64,000 bases of DNA from Megalobrama amblycephala (GCF_018812025.1 NC_063049.1:6609513-6673512), one strand, 5' to 3'. Numbered from the stretch's first letter, positions 21,543 through 33,183 are shown. The notes: generated from the letters alone by a model not told the origin. Numbers and translations: made by a program.

Positions 21543-22238
21543 CAGTGGGTACAGAAAGTATTCAGACCCCCTTAAATTTTTCACTCTTTGTTATATTGCA
21601 GCCATTTGCTAAAATCATTTAAGTTCATTTTTTTCCTCATTAATGTACACACAGCACCCTATATTGACAGAAAAAAACAGAATTGTTGCCCTTTTTTGCA
21701 GATTTATTAAAAAAGAAAAACTGAAATATCACATGGTCCTAAGTATTCAGACCCTTTGCTCAGTATTTAGTAGAAGCACCCTTTTGATCTAATACAGCCA
21801 TGAGTCTTTTTGGGAAAGATGCAACAAGTTTTTCACACCTGGATTTGGGGATCCTCTGCCATTCCTCCTTGCAGATCCTATCCAGTTCTGTCAGGTTGGA
21901 TGGTAAACGTTGGTGGACAGCCATTTTTAGGTCTCTCCAGAGATGCTCAATTGGGTTTAAGTCAGGGCTCTGGCTGGGCCATTCAAGAACAGTCACGGAG
22001 TTGTTGTGAAGCCACTCCTTCATTATTTTAGCTGTGTGCTTAGGGTCATTGTCTTGTTGGAAGGTAAACCTTCGGCCCAGTCTGAGGTCCTGAGCACTCT
22101 GGAGAAGGTTTTCGTCCAGGATATCCCTGTACTTGGCCGCATTCATCTTTCCCTCGATTGCAACCAGTCGTCCTGTCCCTGCAGCTGAAAAACACCCCCA
22201 CAGCATGATGCTGCCACCACCATGCTTCACTGTTGGGA
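21543..22238 (-). mobile_element. Tc1-family transposon, 5' half missing
   Basis: The left end tacagtgggtacagaaagta is the terminus of a widespread vertebrate Tc1 family. The copy stops abruptly near 22238, where LINE sequence begins, so the opposite terminal repeat and the DNA-binding half of the gene are lost. Confidence 0.9.
21760..22230 (-). pseudogene. Tc1 transposase, C-terminal catalytic part
   Basis: An open frame of 156 codons with no internal stop: WGCFSAAGTG, catalytic Asp in FQQDNDPKHTA and the DD(E)-type pair in SPDLNPIEHLWRDLK, ending ASTKY and stop. The N-terminal paired-like DNA-binding domain and the first catalytic Asp region are missing, so it cannot be a functional transposase. 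Its intact frame indicates a relatively late insertion compared with the relic at 9429-10285. Confidence 0.92.
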
Positions 22239-22615
22239 CTTCTCTGTTTTTTCTGAATTTAGTAGTAGGAAATTACTGGTCATCCCAATTTTTTATATCA
22301 GCTATGCATTCCGTTAATTTTGTGAATTGGTAAGTTTCGTCAGGGCGCGAAGAAATATAGAGCTGAGTATCATCAGCGCAACAGTGAAAACTAACGGCAT
22401 GCTTCCTAATGATATCTCCCAAGGGTAGCATGTACAGAGTGAAAAGCAACGGTCCTAGTACTGAGCCTTGAGGTACTCCATATTGAACTTGTGATCAATA
22501 TGACATCTCTTCATTTACTACTACAAACTGATAACGGTCAGATAAGTATGATTTGAACCATGACAGTGCTATTCCACTAATGCCAACATAATTTTCGAGT
22601 CTATTTAAAAGAAAG
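22239..22615 (-). pseudogene. LINE reverse transcriptase fragment (Rex1/CR1-like)
   Basis: Minus-strand reading gives GISGIALSWFKSYLSDRYQF, then [18 protein letters not shown] and [14 protein letters not shown], the B-C palm motifs of a non-LTR reverse transcriptase with CADD in place of the usual YADD. An in-frame stop precedes YGVPQ and the frame breaks after about KNWDDQ. The fragment is truncated at both ends, with Tc1 sequence on the left and gypsy gag on the right. Confidence 0.85.
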
Positions 22616-23345
22616 CGCAGAGACGGCAGGGTGAGTTGGATTTGCGGTTACAAATTCGTACACTAGAGATCAAGGAGGAGAAACAGGTAAAAATGCGACA
22701 GCTAGAGCTTGAGGCAATGCATATTGTGGGGGGTTCAGCTGCACAACCAGGTCTCCCTCGTGACTCCACCCCCTCTGTTTATCCTGTTTCCACTCCACCA
22801 GCAGTAACCGAGTCATTCGATGTGAGTAAGCATATTACGTTAGTTCCACAATTTAGGGAGTCAGAAGTGGATTCTTATTTCAGTGCCTTCGAGCGCATTG
22901 CTACGTCCCTTTGTTGGCCGAAAGAGATTTGGGCTCTTTTATTGCAATGTCAATTGGTTGGGAAAGGTTTTTTTTTTTTTTGACTCTTTCATTAGAAGAC
23001 AGTTTGAAGTATGAGTCTGTAAAAACAGCAATCTTATGGGCTTCTGGACTTGTTCCAGAGGCGTATCGGCAAAGTTTTAGAGGCCATAGGAAGAATTCTT
23101 CCCAGACATTTGTAGAATTTGCAAGAGAGAAGTTCATTCTGTTTGACAAATGCCACAATGCAAGTAAAGCTGATGATTTTGATTCTTTAAAAGAATGAAT
23201 TCTGCTCGAGGAATTCAAAGGATGTTTTCCTGAGCGTGTCATTGTGTATCTAAATGAACAGAAAGTTAATTCCTTGTCACAAGCTGCTGTCCTGGCAGAT
23301 GAGTTCATTCTCACTCATAAGGGTGTATTCCCTGTGATGCGTAGG
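22616..23345 (+). pseudogene. Gypsy-type gag with SCAN-like capsid domain, frameshifted
   Basis: A first frame (22636-22983) reads FDVSKHITLVPQFRESEVDS and YFSAFERIATSLCWPKEIWA. A T-run at 22967-22980 replaces and shifts the frame, and the second frame (to 23198 and beyond an in-frame stop) continues SLEDSLKYESVKTAIL, LVPEAYRQSFR, TFVEFAREK and ERVIVYLNEQK. This is the SCAN-like capsid C-terminal domain of Gmr1-type fish gypsy gags, the lineage proposed as source of vertebrate SCAN domains. No protease or RT follows. Confidence 0.75.
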
Positions 23346-24473
23346 GGAGAGCAGGGCACAACCTAACGCTTTTTGACTTTCTCAGTTTGTGTAAATCTAC
23401 TTAGGGTTCAGAGAATTTATTTTCTTTCACATTAATTTCAACATCTGGTTCAAATATTTGGCTTTGTTTCATTAATACAGTGTATACTTTTTTCTTTATT
23501 AACCCCGAAAGAAGAGAAGTGAAATGTGACAACATGCCCCATAGGTGGGGCACACTGTAACATTTGATGGGGCACATCGTAACATGATCATATGATAGCT
23601 AAAAATTTTATATGACTTAATTAAAAAAAATATACATGACAAACTAAAATATTTTGTCAATAAAAGATAATAATTATTTTTTTCATATAAAATAATAGCA
23701 TTTTTTTAGAAATTCAAATTTAAATAATTTTGTAGTTTGACAATGAACACTCTGCAAAACACAGCTATACAGCACTGGTCAAAACAATACACTTACAATA
23801 CACATGAAGAAACATATTCAGACATTCAGAAAAACACAGAGCTGAACTCAACACTCCTCTCCCTCCACTCACAGCTCTCACAGAACATGAGAGAAATAGA
23901 CGAGACAGTACAAATGCTGAACATTTATTGAAATAATATTTTCTGGATGTTCAGGTTCTTCCTCTCAGTCTTTATTGACCTTTTTTTCCATAGTTTATCA
24001 AAAGAAATTCATAAAAGTTTATTATGCCAGTTGTATCGTAACTGTATAGAATAGCATAGCTCTAATAGCGGGGCACATGGTAACGCAGTGTTACAATGAA
24101 CCCTATCTGCGCAACTTGACTTTAAACCTGGTTAGTGTCTTCTGATAGTTAGTGAAACATTAAAGGACTATCCAAACTAAACAACAGATTGGAGATTAAA
24201 ATAATATCAGATTTGTCTAATTTTAAATAAAAACAAAAAATATAGATGAAAAATTATCTTAAGTACGAAAATTACTTTTGCTATTAAATAAATGTTGTTG
24301 TAAATGGACATGATATCTTCCAAAGATATTTGAATTTTGGTGCATTTTTTTTCTTTATTTATTGTCGATATGGCAACTAGTAAATGCGCTAAGTTTCTTC
24401 ATGCTAGTGTGTGTGGAATTATTTAAACCACGTGTGTTACAACTAACCCCGCGTAACTTGTGGTCCATCTCAT
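23346..24473. repeat. Repeat with recurring GGGGCAC...GTAAC phrases
   Basis: Variants of a short phrase occur near the start (gggcacaacctaacgc), inside (ggggcacactgtaacattt, ggggcacatcgtaacatga, ggggcacatggtaacgcag) and near the right end (gttacaactaaccccgcgta, inverted). This suggests one mobile element of about 1.1 kb built like that at 39868-41000. The family is not known to me and no coding region is seen. Confidence 0.5.
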
Positions 24474-25860
24474 TTCAGCCTGCAAAAATTATTTTAATAA
24501 TTTAATATATTTCTGTCTGTGGCCCGAGATGTTGGGATGAACTCCAGCAACACCATGACACTCAGAGGATAAATCGTTTGAAGATTTTATTAGGATTTTC
24601 AATATTATTTGGATATATAAATGTCATGGGTCAGTGACAGAAGAAAGAAAAACATGATTCTTGGATAAAAATGCAACAGTCCTTCTTTTACTCAACACAA
24701 TAAAAAAATCTCTTGCCCAGAAAAGGAGCACTACACACCAACCATTCAATAAGCAACACCAAAGAACTGAACTAAACTGGGTATAAATACAAAATGAGGC
24801 ACTAAACTAGACACAGGTGAAACTAATCAATTAACTAATCAGAAACCATGTCGAAAAACAAGAACATTCTCAGAAACTATGACAACCAACATAAAAACGA
24901 AATGATTGATAAGCATTACACAGTTTTGGGCTTTATTAAACTTTATGAATCTAAAATGAATTTATAGTCAAGCCAATCTATTGAACCATTTACACAAACT
25001 TTAAACTATGAGATCTAAAAATATTTGTTATCCTGTGGCTCCCTCTGGTGGACAATATTAGTATTATGACCTTCATCTCAGAATCCCATTAATATAATAA
25101 AGGGCTAATATTTAAATATTGCTGTTAGCGCTCAGAGCATCAGAAGTTCATGAAACTCTGCATGTTTCCTCAGAATGTCTTGTTGTCCAAGTTTTGTGAG
25201 ATTTGGATTCATACATACAAACTGATAGAAACTATCTTATCCTGTGGTTCCCTCTGGTGGACAACAATATTACAACATGTTGTAGTCAGTTGACCATTTT
25301 GAGTTGGCAAAATTTATTTTTCTAACTCCTAAACCACCTGACTGATTCACACATGATTCAAATTTTGCATGCATCATCTATAGACATTTATGACAAAAAG
25401 TTATCGAAATAATTTTAATTAGTCAAACCGTTTAGAAGATATAAGCCCATTCATTTTGGAGCCATGGCTCCATACACTTATTAAACTATATCTTCTAAAC
25501 CATTTTATGAATCCAAATTCTTTTAACAACTTTTTGTCATCAGTGTCTCTAGATGATACTTACAAAATTTGAGGCCCTATCATACACCCAGCGTAATGCG
25601 ACACCAGGCAAGTGTTTTTTTTTCTAGTTTCAGCCCGACGCAGTTATCATTTTAACGTCCAGCACCACGTTGTTTAAATAATAGATGCACTCGTGGCCAT
25701 CTGTTCACCCATGGGTGTGCTGGTCTGAAAACGAGTGTGTTCAGGCACATTGTTGGTGTGTTGCTATTTTGAGGCAACTGAAAATGACTGCGCCATTGAC
25801 CAACAAAAACCTGCTCTAAAGTCAATGGCACAGTATTTTATTATTATGTAACGATCGGCC
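24474..25860. repeat. Duplicated block B, first copy, with embedded solo LTR
   Basis: The block (from tttcagcctgcaaaaattat) recurs at 45457-46175, where the section 25040-25785 is missing. Inside, 24622-24884 has TG...CA ends (tgtcatgggtcag to aactatgaca), with a TATA-like phrase (ctgggtataaatac in plus sense), and looks like a solo LTR read on the minus strand. Two copies of tccctctggtggacaa lie at 25042 and 25250. The part 25570-25855 resembles a fish MITE. Confidence 0.75.
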
Positions 25861-26396
25861 CAATTGGTCGATTTTACATGAATTAAAATGGGGTCAGATT
25901 AAACTGTGTGAGAGGTTATGAGTGTTTAAAAAGATGAGACAGATGACAGAAATAAAGTAGATAAATAAAGTGTATTAACAATTTCCACATGGAACTTAAA
26001 ACAACACAATAAAACTAGAATAACTTAGGCTGTTTAAAAGCAAGGAGTCCATTTGCACCATACCCTAAAACAGTCCTTAAGAGTCCTAGTAGTGTGCTGA
26101 AAGTCCCAATGTGAAAGTGTCCACTGGTGTATATACAAAGTCAACAGAAGTGATAATCCAAGTGAAGATGATGTGAAGCGCTGGAAAGGTAAGTCCATGA
26201 AACAACTCCTCAATTGTTGTTATTGACGTCAATCATTTACTCTGAGTGTACACAAATAAAAGAAGATATTCTATAGTTTCAATTGATATATAACTTATGT
26301 CTCTATGACAAGAAATGACGGCGTATTTTAAGTCTGTTTTGCTGCAATGTGAAAAAAATCCTGCAAAACGCGCCAGCGCGTTTTTGGACCTCAGGG
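25861..26396. other. Intergenic; piggyBac-like end near right edge
   Basis: No gene. On the minus strand the sequence from about 26401 leftward begins TTAACTCCCTGAGGTCC, resembling fish piggyBac-type termini; the far end was not located. Confidence 0.4.
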
Positions 26397-26624
26397 AGTT
26401 AATTACCGGGCCTATTGTTGTCACTGAAGCATAAGTAATGTTGGCATGTGAGCACTATACATGTCCTATACATTATATACATGTCCTGTTCCTACTCAAT
26501 GAAAAGCTACCACAACGCTGAGCTGATTCCATATACCATTACTGTGCTTGCCTTGTTTAATTACAGGGCCAATTGTTGTCACTGAAGCATAAGTAATGTT
26601 GGTACGTGAGCACTTGATCTAGCA

Positions 26625-26697
26625 GCCCAAGTGGCCTAATGGATAACGCACTAGCCTCCTAAGCCAGGGATTGTGGATTCAAGTCCCATCTGGGGTG
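26625..26697 (+). pseudogene. Degenerate tRNA-Arg (CCT)
   Basis: Exactly 73 nucleotides, anticodon CCT in the loop CTCCTAA. Stems carry mismatches: one in the acceptor (A5), one in the anticodon stem (CTAGC/GCCAG) and one in the T stem (GTGGA/CCCAT), with a weakened D stem. Compared with the usual vertebrate tRNA-Arg(CCT) these look like decay. A mature functional tRNA is unlikely. Confidence 0.85.
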
Positions 26698-26703
26698 GTC
26701 TAA

Positions 26704-26765
26704 AGCAGAGTGGCGCAGCGGAAGCGTGCTGGGCGTGATCGATGGATTGAAACCATCCTCTGCTA
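26704..26765 (+). pseudogene. Initiator tRNA-Met pseudogene lacking its anticodon arm
   Basis: Starts AGCAGAGTGGCGCAGCGGAA and ends AAACCATCCTCTGCTA as initiator tRNA-Met does, but it is 62 rather than 72 nucleotides: the sequence from the anticodon loop to the far side of the stem is replaced by four bases (gtga). There is no CAT anticodon. It lies six bases after the tRNA-Arg remnant. Confidence 0.85.
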
Positions 26766-26862
26766 TGACTTTTTATTTAAATTCATGTCGTGTTCCTACT
26801 CAATGAAAAGCTACCACAACGCTGTGCTGAATCCATATACCATTACTGTGCTTGCCTTGTTT

Positions 26863-28186
26863 AACCCTCTGGAGTCTGAGGCTGATTCGGGGCTTGGAGA
26901 AGTTTTGACATGCCCTGACATTTGTGCTTTTTTCACTTGTTCATAAACATATAAATGACAAAAGTGTCATTACACTGTATTCAGCACAAACTAGGCTACA
27001 ATAATATGTGAGGAACATGTATGTACATGTTTGTATTTTTGAAGGAATAATGTTTATGCGTGGTTATTAAAAAAATAAAAAAACTTAAGTCACTGAAATA
27101 AGGCCAAAAAAGTATATTAAATCTGTGTTCACAAGACTTCTGGGTATTGGAGGTTGTAGACTAGAGTTTTTGCTTCAGAATTATGTCAAAATTATGCTGC
27201 CTACATATAAAACAATATATTGATTTAGTTTTTGTAAGACACTTTTTGTCAAGAAACACAGTATGCGTGGAGGCGTGAATCATCATGAATAATGGGCCAT
27301 TTACACCTGAGAAGACAAAAGAATCACATAATAATGACCTGAAATGACTTGCATATTAATGAGGCCTTTCAGTCAGGTAGGCTGTGAAAAAATCCCTCTG
27401 TAATAATGTCTCAGCTCATCATAAACAACAATACTGTGAAATATTATTACAATTTAAAATAATGGTATTCTATTATATTCTTTAAAATATAATGTATTTC
27501 TGTGATGCAAAGTGTCTGAACAATTATGTTATCTCTATAGCATTTCATATAGGCTTTTAGCTTAAAAGCATGCACATTTGGAGAAATATTGATGGATTCT
27601 TATATATTTATGTCAATTTTCTATACTGAGAAGTAATATTTATTGTCATCACTATGAGTGCTGGATACTGTGTTTTCAATTCATACTTGCAGCCGGAGGG
27701 CGCTCTGTACACCTTTAGGCCACAAATTCATATAAAGAAGAAAAGGAACTAGGAACTAATGGCATGTCTTCTAGAGATCGCTAACCATGGCTGTAACATC
27801 CAAATAAACACTTTTCAAGACAATAAATACACGATTGAGACAATGTATACATGTATTGCCTCTGAATTTGCGTCTGAATAGCGCTGGCTCCGTGGGCGTG
27901 GGCGTGGGCGTGGCCGCATTAGCGGGTAATGAGCTGAATCTCGGACTTCTGACATGGCTCTCTTTTCATACAGATTACATAAACACAGAATGTTTGTTTT
28001 CGATTTGACTTGCATGATTTAAAACCTGACATTTCATCGTTTCTTTAGACATAAGTGTCATTTTTTTGTCATTAGTATTCATAAGTTACAGTTCATTTTC
28101 TGAGAACTATCAGATTGGACTTCGTTCAGAGGGAGAGGAGAGATCACGCATCATGTTAGTTTTCTTTATTTTACAAAAAGCACAAC
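26863..28186. other. Intergenic; possible piggyBac-like MITE
   Basis: Begins with ttaaccctctggagtctgag, a motif of fish piggyBac-type ends facing away from the tRNA cluster. The rest is non-coding. A triplicated gggcgt phrase lies at about 27894-27912. Confidence 0.4.
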
Positions 28187-28400
28187 ATTGTGTTTTCATT
28201 ATCAGAAAATATCAAACCTTGGAATGTTTAAATCAATAGAAAACTGTACGTATGCTGATTGCGATATGTTAAAATATGAGTTTTAAGTAATAAATGGATT
28301 AACATCTCTTTCTATCTCTCTCTCTTATGGACACACATTAAAAAAGAAAAGCTGCATATAATACGAAAAAATGTTTTAAAACGTAGTGCTAGGTTTAAAG
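28187..28400. repeat. Duplicated block B, distal part
   Basis: Matches 46562-46753 closely (caaaccttggaatgtttaaa, atctctttctatctctctct). In the right-hand copy this part follows soon after the 46.1-kb block, so 2.3 kb present here is absent there. Confidence 0.8.
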
Positions 28401-28654
28401 GCTAGATTTTTTTTTTTTGTTGTTCATATTTTAACAGGCTGGCAATCCAAATGAGCCATGCAGCTACACCACAGTATAATAGCTAGCTGTGTGAGTTAAT
28501 GTGACTAACCTTTGTGGATACAATGTCTCATAAAATTTGATGATGTTGTTCTGGTGTCTTTAATTGTTTTCCCACATTCTGTGCATCTAGCCGATCTGAT
28601 GGAGATAAACCAAAATGAAAAAACATATGGCATGTTGGCTCCCGTCATGTTTCA

Positions 28655-29087
28655 TTTAGGAAGTGTAAGTAAATGATTCATAAACTATTTAAATGTACAT
28701 TTATACATCTTATTTAGACATATAGTAATAGTTACTCAGTGTAATAAACTCTTTATTAACATATTCCTACTGCAATTCATGATTAATTCAGGTAATTACA
28801 AAACATTTAGAAGCGATAAATTAACTACTTTTGTGAGCTTATCTAAAGTGAGGACTATTTATGCCTCGTAAAGCTTTTATAAATTACATTTAAAGATTCA
28901 ATGATCTTCTGCACTGCTGTTCTCTAATGTTTTAAAGTTAGCACTGAGGTAGTTTTGACACTAGGAATGTGTTAATAAAGCATTTATTAACACACTAAGT
29001 AACTATTACTATATGTATAAATAATATGCATAAATGTACATTTAAATATTTTATTAATCATTTATTTACACTCCCTAAATGATCTTA
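28655..29087. repeat. Palindromic MITE
   Basis: The left arm (ggaagtgtaagtaaatgatt, tttaaatgtacatttataca) is the inverted match of the right arm (ataaatgtacatttaaatat, tcatttatttacactccc). About 100-base arms and a unique middle; no coding capacity. Confidence 0.75.
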
Positions 29088-29203
29088 TGAAGCACTGACA
29101 ACTCCTAAATAACTGGTTTGTGAATAATGTAATAATTAATTTAGAAATGATAAATTGATCATTAATAAAGTATGAAAATACAATTATTCAACTCATTGTA
29201 GCT

Positions 29204-29440
29204 ATGATAACCCATTGCCTGGATTCATCAAGTTCTGATTACTGCCACCTGTTTGTAATATTCTTGTTTATGTTTGCCTTTTTAAACCCTGTGTGTTCAT
29301 TCACTCATTGCAAAGTCTTGTTGGTGTTACACTGCATTTATGTGCGGTATTTCTGGTTTCCATGTCATGGTCTTGATCTTCTGCTTGTCACCCTGTATTT
29401 CCCTGTTTGCCTGTGTGTTACATCCTGGTAGTTGTGTGCC
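29204..29440 (+). repeat. LTR-like relic
   Basis: The phrase cctttttaaaccctgtgtgt and a layout similar to the better preserved segment at 30070-30357 suggest a decayed LTR. The open frame over it has no protein similarity. Confidence 0.35.
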
Positions 29441-29530
29441 TCTGTTTTTTCTCTCTCTCTCCCTCTTTCTGTCAATTTCGTAGGCTCAACTATACGGGAT
29501 GGCTATTGGTTTGGGAAGTCCTTGACCAAT
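29431..29530. repeat. Unnamed dispersed repeat R4 (copy 1)
   Basis: Phrases gttgtgtgcctctgt and cttaggctcatctatacg-like recur at 30495-30620 and 42718-42900, with the longest copy at 42718. Each contains a pyrimidine-rich tract. The family is not recognised. Confidence 0.65.
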
Positions 29531-30069
29531 TAGAATGAAACGCATCCAAACTGGATGAAGGGGCCTTAATATTTTGCCACTTACAAGACATAATATCATA
29601 AAAGGAGGAAAAAGATAATCTACAGCAATTAATAAAATGCTTCAACTCTTTATCTTTCCATTCTTCCTTTTGTGTGACTGACTGAAGTTTGGAAACTGCT
29701 GCTGTCACTTGAAAACTGGAAAGCCCATCCCCCCATGGCTACAGCAGACACAGGGTAGGGCAGAAGAGCTGTGGAAAGACTGCTCTGTCATCTCCTACTG
29801 ACAGATTTATTCCCCGTCAAATTAACCTATTAACACAGTATACCCCATTTCCCCAAGATATATGTACTTACAAGTCATTTGCCCACCCGCAACTATAGTT
29901 GCCGCTTGGACCTTTGACTAAGTATACAAAAAACTATAGATCTCTTGTAAGGTTTGTTTTGTTTGGATGATTCTAGAGACTTTCATGATTTTGTATATAT
30001 ATGTGTCAACAAAAATAATTGAAAATTACCTTTCTTTGAGAGGGTTTGCCTTCACCATGCTTCCAAGTG

Positions 30070-30357
30070 TTACATGTGCACTCTGTTTTGGACTTGTGTT
30101 GTGTCATTTCCCGCCACTAGTCTGTTCCCTTAGTTACTGATCACCTCATTATCACCACCAGCTGTGTTCCATCACCCACCTTGTTATCCCATGTATATAA
30201 GCCCTGTGTTTTCAGTCATGTGTTGTCCAGTATCGTTCGTGTTTATGTTGGTGTATGTTCCTGCCTGTTCCTGTACTCTCCTGTGGATTATCTAGTAAAA
30301 GACTTGTTTTGACTAGATCTCCTCGTCGTGTGCTTTATACATCAGCTATTGTAACAC
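30070..30357 (+). repeat. Probable solo LTR
   Basis: Starts tgttacatgtgcactc and ends attgtaaca, giving TG...CA ends with inverted TGTTAC/GTAACA. A TATA box (tgtatataagccctgtg, about 30190) precedes a likely start region. No internal retroelement sequence adjoins and no clean 5-bp target duplication was seen. Confidence 0.6.
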
Positions 30358-30671
30358 CTAGAAGTAGGGGTAGGAATTTGACAGCCTCATGTGACACGAA
30401 GGAAGTGAATAAATTTTTTTTTTTTTTTTCTTGAAATCCTTTATTTGATTGTTTGCTTTTGCAGTTGCCAGTGGGCTTAAATGGGTTAAGGGTAGTTGTG
30501 TGCCTCTGTATTTTTCTCTCCCTCCTTCTGCCAATTACTTAGGCTCACCTATATGGGACGTCACGGCCTTCGCTGCTAATCCTGTCTGCCGGCAGTGTTT
30601 AAAAGCACGACAGGACAAATGCTAAGCCAACAATCTTGCTCACCAGGGGCCCGTTTCAGAAAGGAGGTTAA

Positions 30672-31610
30672 AGGTGCCATAGAACGCTTTTTCACAAGAT
30701 GTAATATAAGTCTAAGGTGTCCCCTGAATGTGTCTGTGAAGTTTCAGCTTAAAATACCCCATAGATTTTTTTGAAGCTGCCTATTTTGGAGCATAATTAG
30801 AAATGTGCCAATTCAGCGCACGGCCCCTTTAAATGCTCGCGCTCCCCGCCCCCAAGCTCGCTACTCTATAATACATTGCATAAACAAAGTTCACACAGCT
30901 AATATAACCCTGAAAATGGATCTTTACAAACTTTTCATCATGCAGCATATCAGATCATGTGAGTATAGTATTTATTTGGATGTTTACATTTGATTCTGAA
31001 TGAGTTTGATAGTATGCTGTGGCTAAAGCTAACATTACACACTGTTGGAGATTTATAAAGAATGAATTTGTGTTTATGAATTATACAGACTGCAAGTGTT
31101 TAAATGAAAATAACGACGCCTCTTGTCTCTGTGAATACAGTAAGAAACAATGGTAGCTTTAACCACATTTAACAGTACATTAGCAACATGCTAACAAAAC
31201 ATTTAGAAAGACAATTTACAAATATCACTAAAAATATCATGATATCATGTCAGTTATTATTGCTCCATCTGCCATTTTTCGCTATTGTCCTTGCTTGCTT
31301 ACCTGCATAAAGTCTGATGATTCGGCTGTGCTGCTCCAGACGTTAATACTTGCTGCCCTTGTCTAATGCTTGAACATGAGCTGGCATATGCAAATATTGG
31401 GGGCGTACATATTAATGATCCCGACTGTTGCGTCACAGTCGGCGTTATGTTGAGATTCGCTTGTTCTTCAGAGGTCTTTTGCACAAATCAAATGTACATA
31501 TGAAGGAGGAAACAATGGTGTTTGAGACTCACTGTATGTCATTTCCATGTACAGAACTCTAATTATTTAACTATGCCGAGGTAAATTCAATTTTCAATGC
31601 TAGGACACCT
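30672..31610. mobile_element. TTAA-flanked non-autonomous DNA transposon (copy 2)
   Basis: Inverted relative to 3467-4432, with the same ends (aggtgccatagaa, taggacacct) and TTAA at 30668-30671 and 31611-31614. It sits just right of caggggcccgtttcagaaag (30651), the end of a different MITE family seen intact at 44250-45296, so it appears to have inserted into that element. Confidence 0.85.
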
Positions 31611-31996
31611 TTAAAGTGAACTGCCAACTAATTAAAGTGCCAATGTTTATTTGCATTCATCACAGAAAAGCCAACTGAAAGTACATAAAACATTGTTTAT
31701 TTCTATGATGTATGAGACATATTATATATTATATGATATTATATTATAAATGACTGTATGTGAGATAAAGCAATTGAAAATTGAAAGAAAAAAAAAACAT
31801 TGAAAGTTATCATATATTACAGCATATAGTTTACATGCACATTAACAAATTATTTTAATGTTATGAAGACAAAGTATTCTCTTAACTAAATCCTCACATA
31901 GTCGAACATACAGAAAACACTTCATGCTTTAAAGCACATAAATCAATGAAGAGAAGCAGACTAGGATACATCCATGTACAAATACATACATTCTTA

Positions 31997-32004
31997 GGTT
32001 TATT
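31997..32004 (-). promoter_or_regulatory. Polyadenylation signal of the IRG gene
   Basis: The minus strand reads aataaacc about 25-30 bases after the stop codon at 32028, an AATAAA hexamer placed correctly for the gene's 3' end. Confidence 0.65.
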
Positions 32005-32027
32005 TATATTCTGAGAGATTGTAGTTT

Positions 32028-33180
32028 TCAGATTGTATCCAGTCCAGCTTCTTTTCTGATTTTTCGAGCAGTATCTGCCAGATCATTTAATCCTTCTTTC
32101 AACAGGTACTTAGTAGTAGATAAGGATATTACTGCAGCAGCAACACTGCCCACACCTGGAACGAGACTAATAAAATATTCGACAGTAGCAATTCCAGCAG
32201 AGGCTTGCACTCTGGTCAAACCTTTTTCTCGGATGGCAACAACAAACTTTGATTTGGCCAAATCTATTATGTGGGGCTTGTTCACTTTTTCTGAAAGCCT
32301 TGTCAGTGATCCTTCATCCAAACCAAATGTATAATAACAACTTGTGAGAAAAAGTACCCCCATGACGGCATCACATCCTGCTGATAGACCAGGTAAAGGG
32401 ACCACTGCTATACCAGCAGAGGCAAGAGATACAGCCCAGATCATGCCTTTAAACATCTTGATCTTCTTCTCAAGGCATTCAGTGGAGCACACTGGCCAAG
32501 CTTGTAGAAGAGCAGATCTTTTTTGTTCTGGAAGCTCTTCTGCTAGTGCCTTTTGAAGGTTTTCAAAATCATATTTCTGCACATCATTAGATGATATCAA
32601 GAAAACTTTGGGGTCTCCCACTTCTTTCAGGTTTTTTTTGGCAGTCCTCTTTTATAATGGAAAGGACTTTCTGCTCATCAAATCCCTTTTTCTTTTCCTC
32701 TTGTTCGATGTCATTGTCAATCTTGGAACGAACAAAATAAAAGAGTTTTTTTTGTTTTTTTATTTCTTTAGCCAGCATGATGTCATTCTCTGTGAACCTC
32801 TCTGAGCTAAGATTAATGAAGAAATCATAAATTTTAAATTTTACATCTTTAAGGTATTTTTTTGCTTTGAAGTTTGGACTTCCAATTCCAGGCAGGTCCC
32901 AGATCTTCACATTTGGCATTCCAGGATGCTCATACATGGTGACCTCCACTGTAGTTTCTGTGACTCCAGTAGGTGCTGCTCCAGCATCATTTACACTTAC
33001 ACCTCTAAATGCATTTACAAATGAGGATTTCCCAGATCCTGTATTTCCAGTCACGGCGATGTTGAGTGAGACATTTAACAGCTGGTCAAGTGTTTCTTTA
33101 GCTTTTGCTGTAGCCTTTTCCAGGGTGGACTCGCCTGATGCGTTTACTGCCTCAACCACAGCAGGGTCTTGAGTTTCCAT
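32028..33180 (-). CDS. Immunity-related GTPase (IRG family), one frameshift
   Basis: IRG proteins are interferon-inducible dynamin-like GTPases acting on vacuole membranes of intracellular pathogens. Two frames of 197 codons join into one product of about 384 residues, the usual IRG size, in a single coding exon. Motifs: G1 GNTGSGKS (residues 45-52), G3 DLPG (95-98), G4 SKID (152-155, family usually TKxD). The C-terminal part has hydrophobic helices (GIAVVPLPGLSAG and YFISLVPGVGSVAAAV). The break is at a run of eight T on the plus strand (32632-32639), where seven would keep frame. The start METQD follows a 3' splice site at 33184. No other disabling change was seen, so this may be a recent null allele or a sequencing error. 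Confidence 0.88.
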
Positions 33181-33183
33181 GTT

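Larger units (their letters stand above)
26408..26866. repeat. Collapsed tRNA-gene tandem array
   Basis: Flanking units repeat: ttgttgtcactgaagcataa at about 26414 and 26577, and tcctactcaatgaaaagcta with its continuation at about 26488 and 26791. Two degenerate tRNA genes sit between the second of the first units and the second of the latter, while the first pair has none. This fits a formerly tandem tRNA cluster that has lost members. Confidence 0.8.

Noticed and set aside
26625..26765. Functional tRNA genes for Arg and initiator Met
   Set aside because: Stem mismatches in the Arg copy and absence of the anticodon arm in the Met copy.
32587..32660. Programmed frameshift in the IRG gene at the A8 run
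   Set aside because: No IRG gene is known to use frameshifting and no downstream stimulatory structure was seen; an indel or sequence error is simpler.
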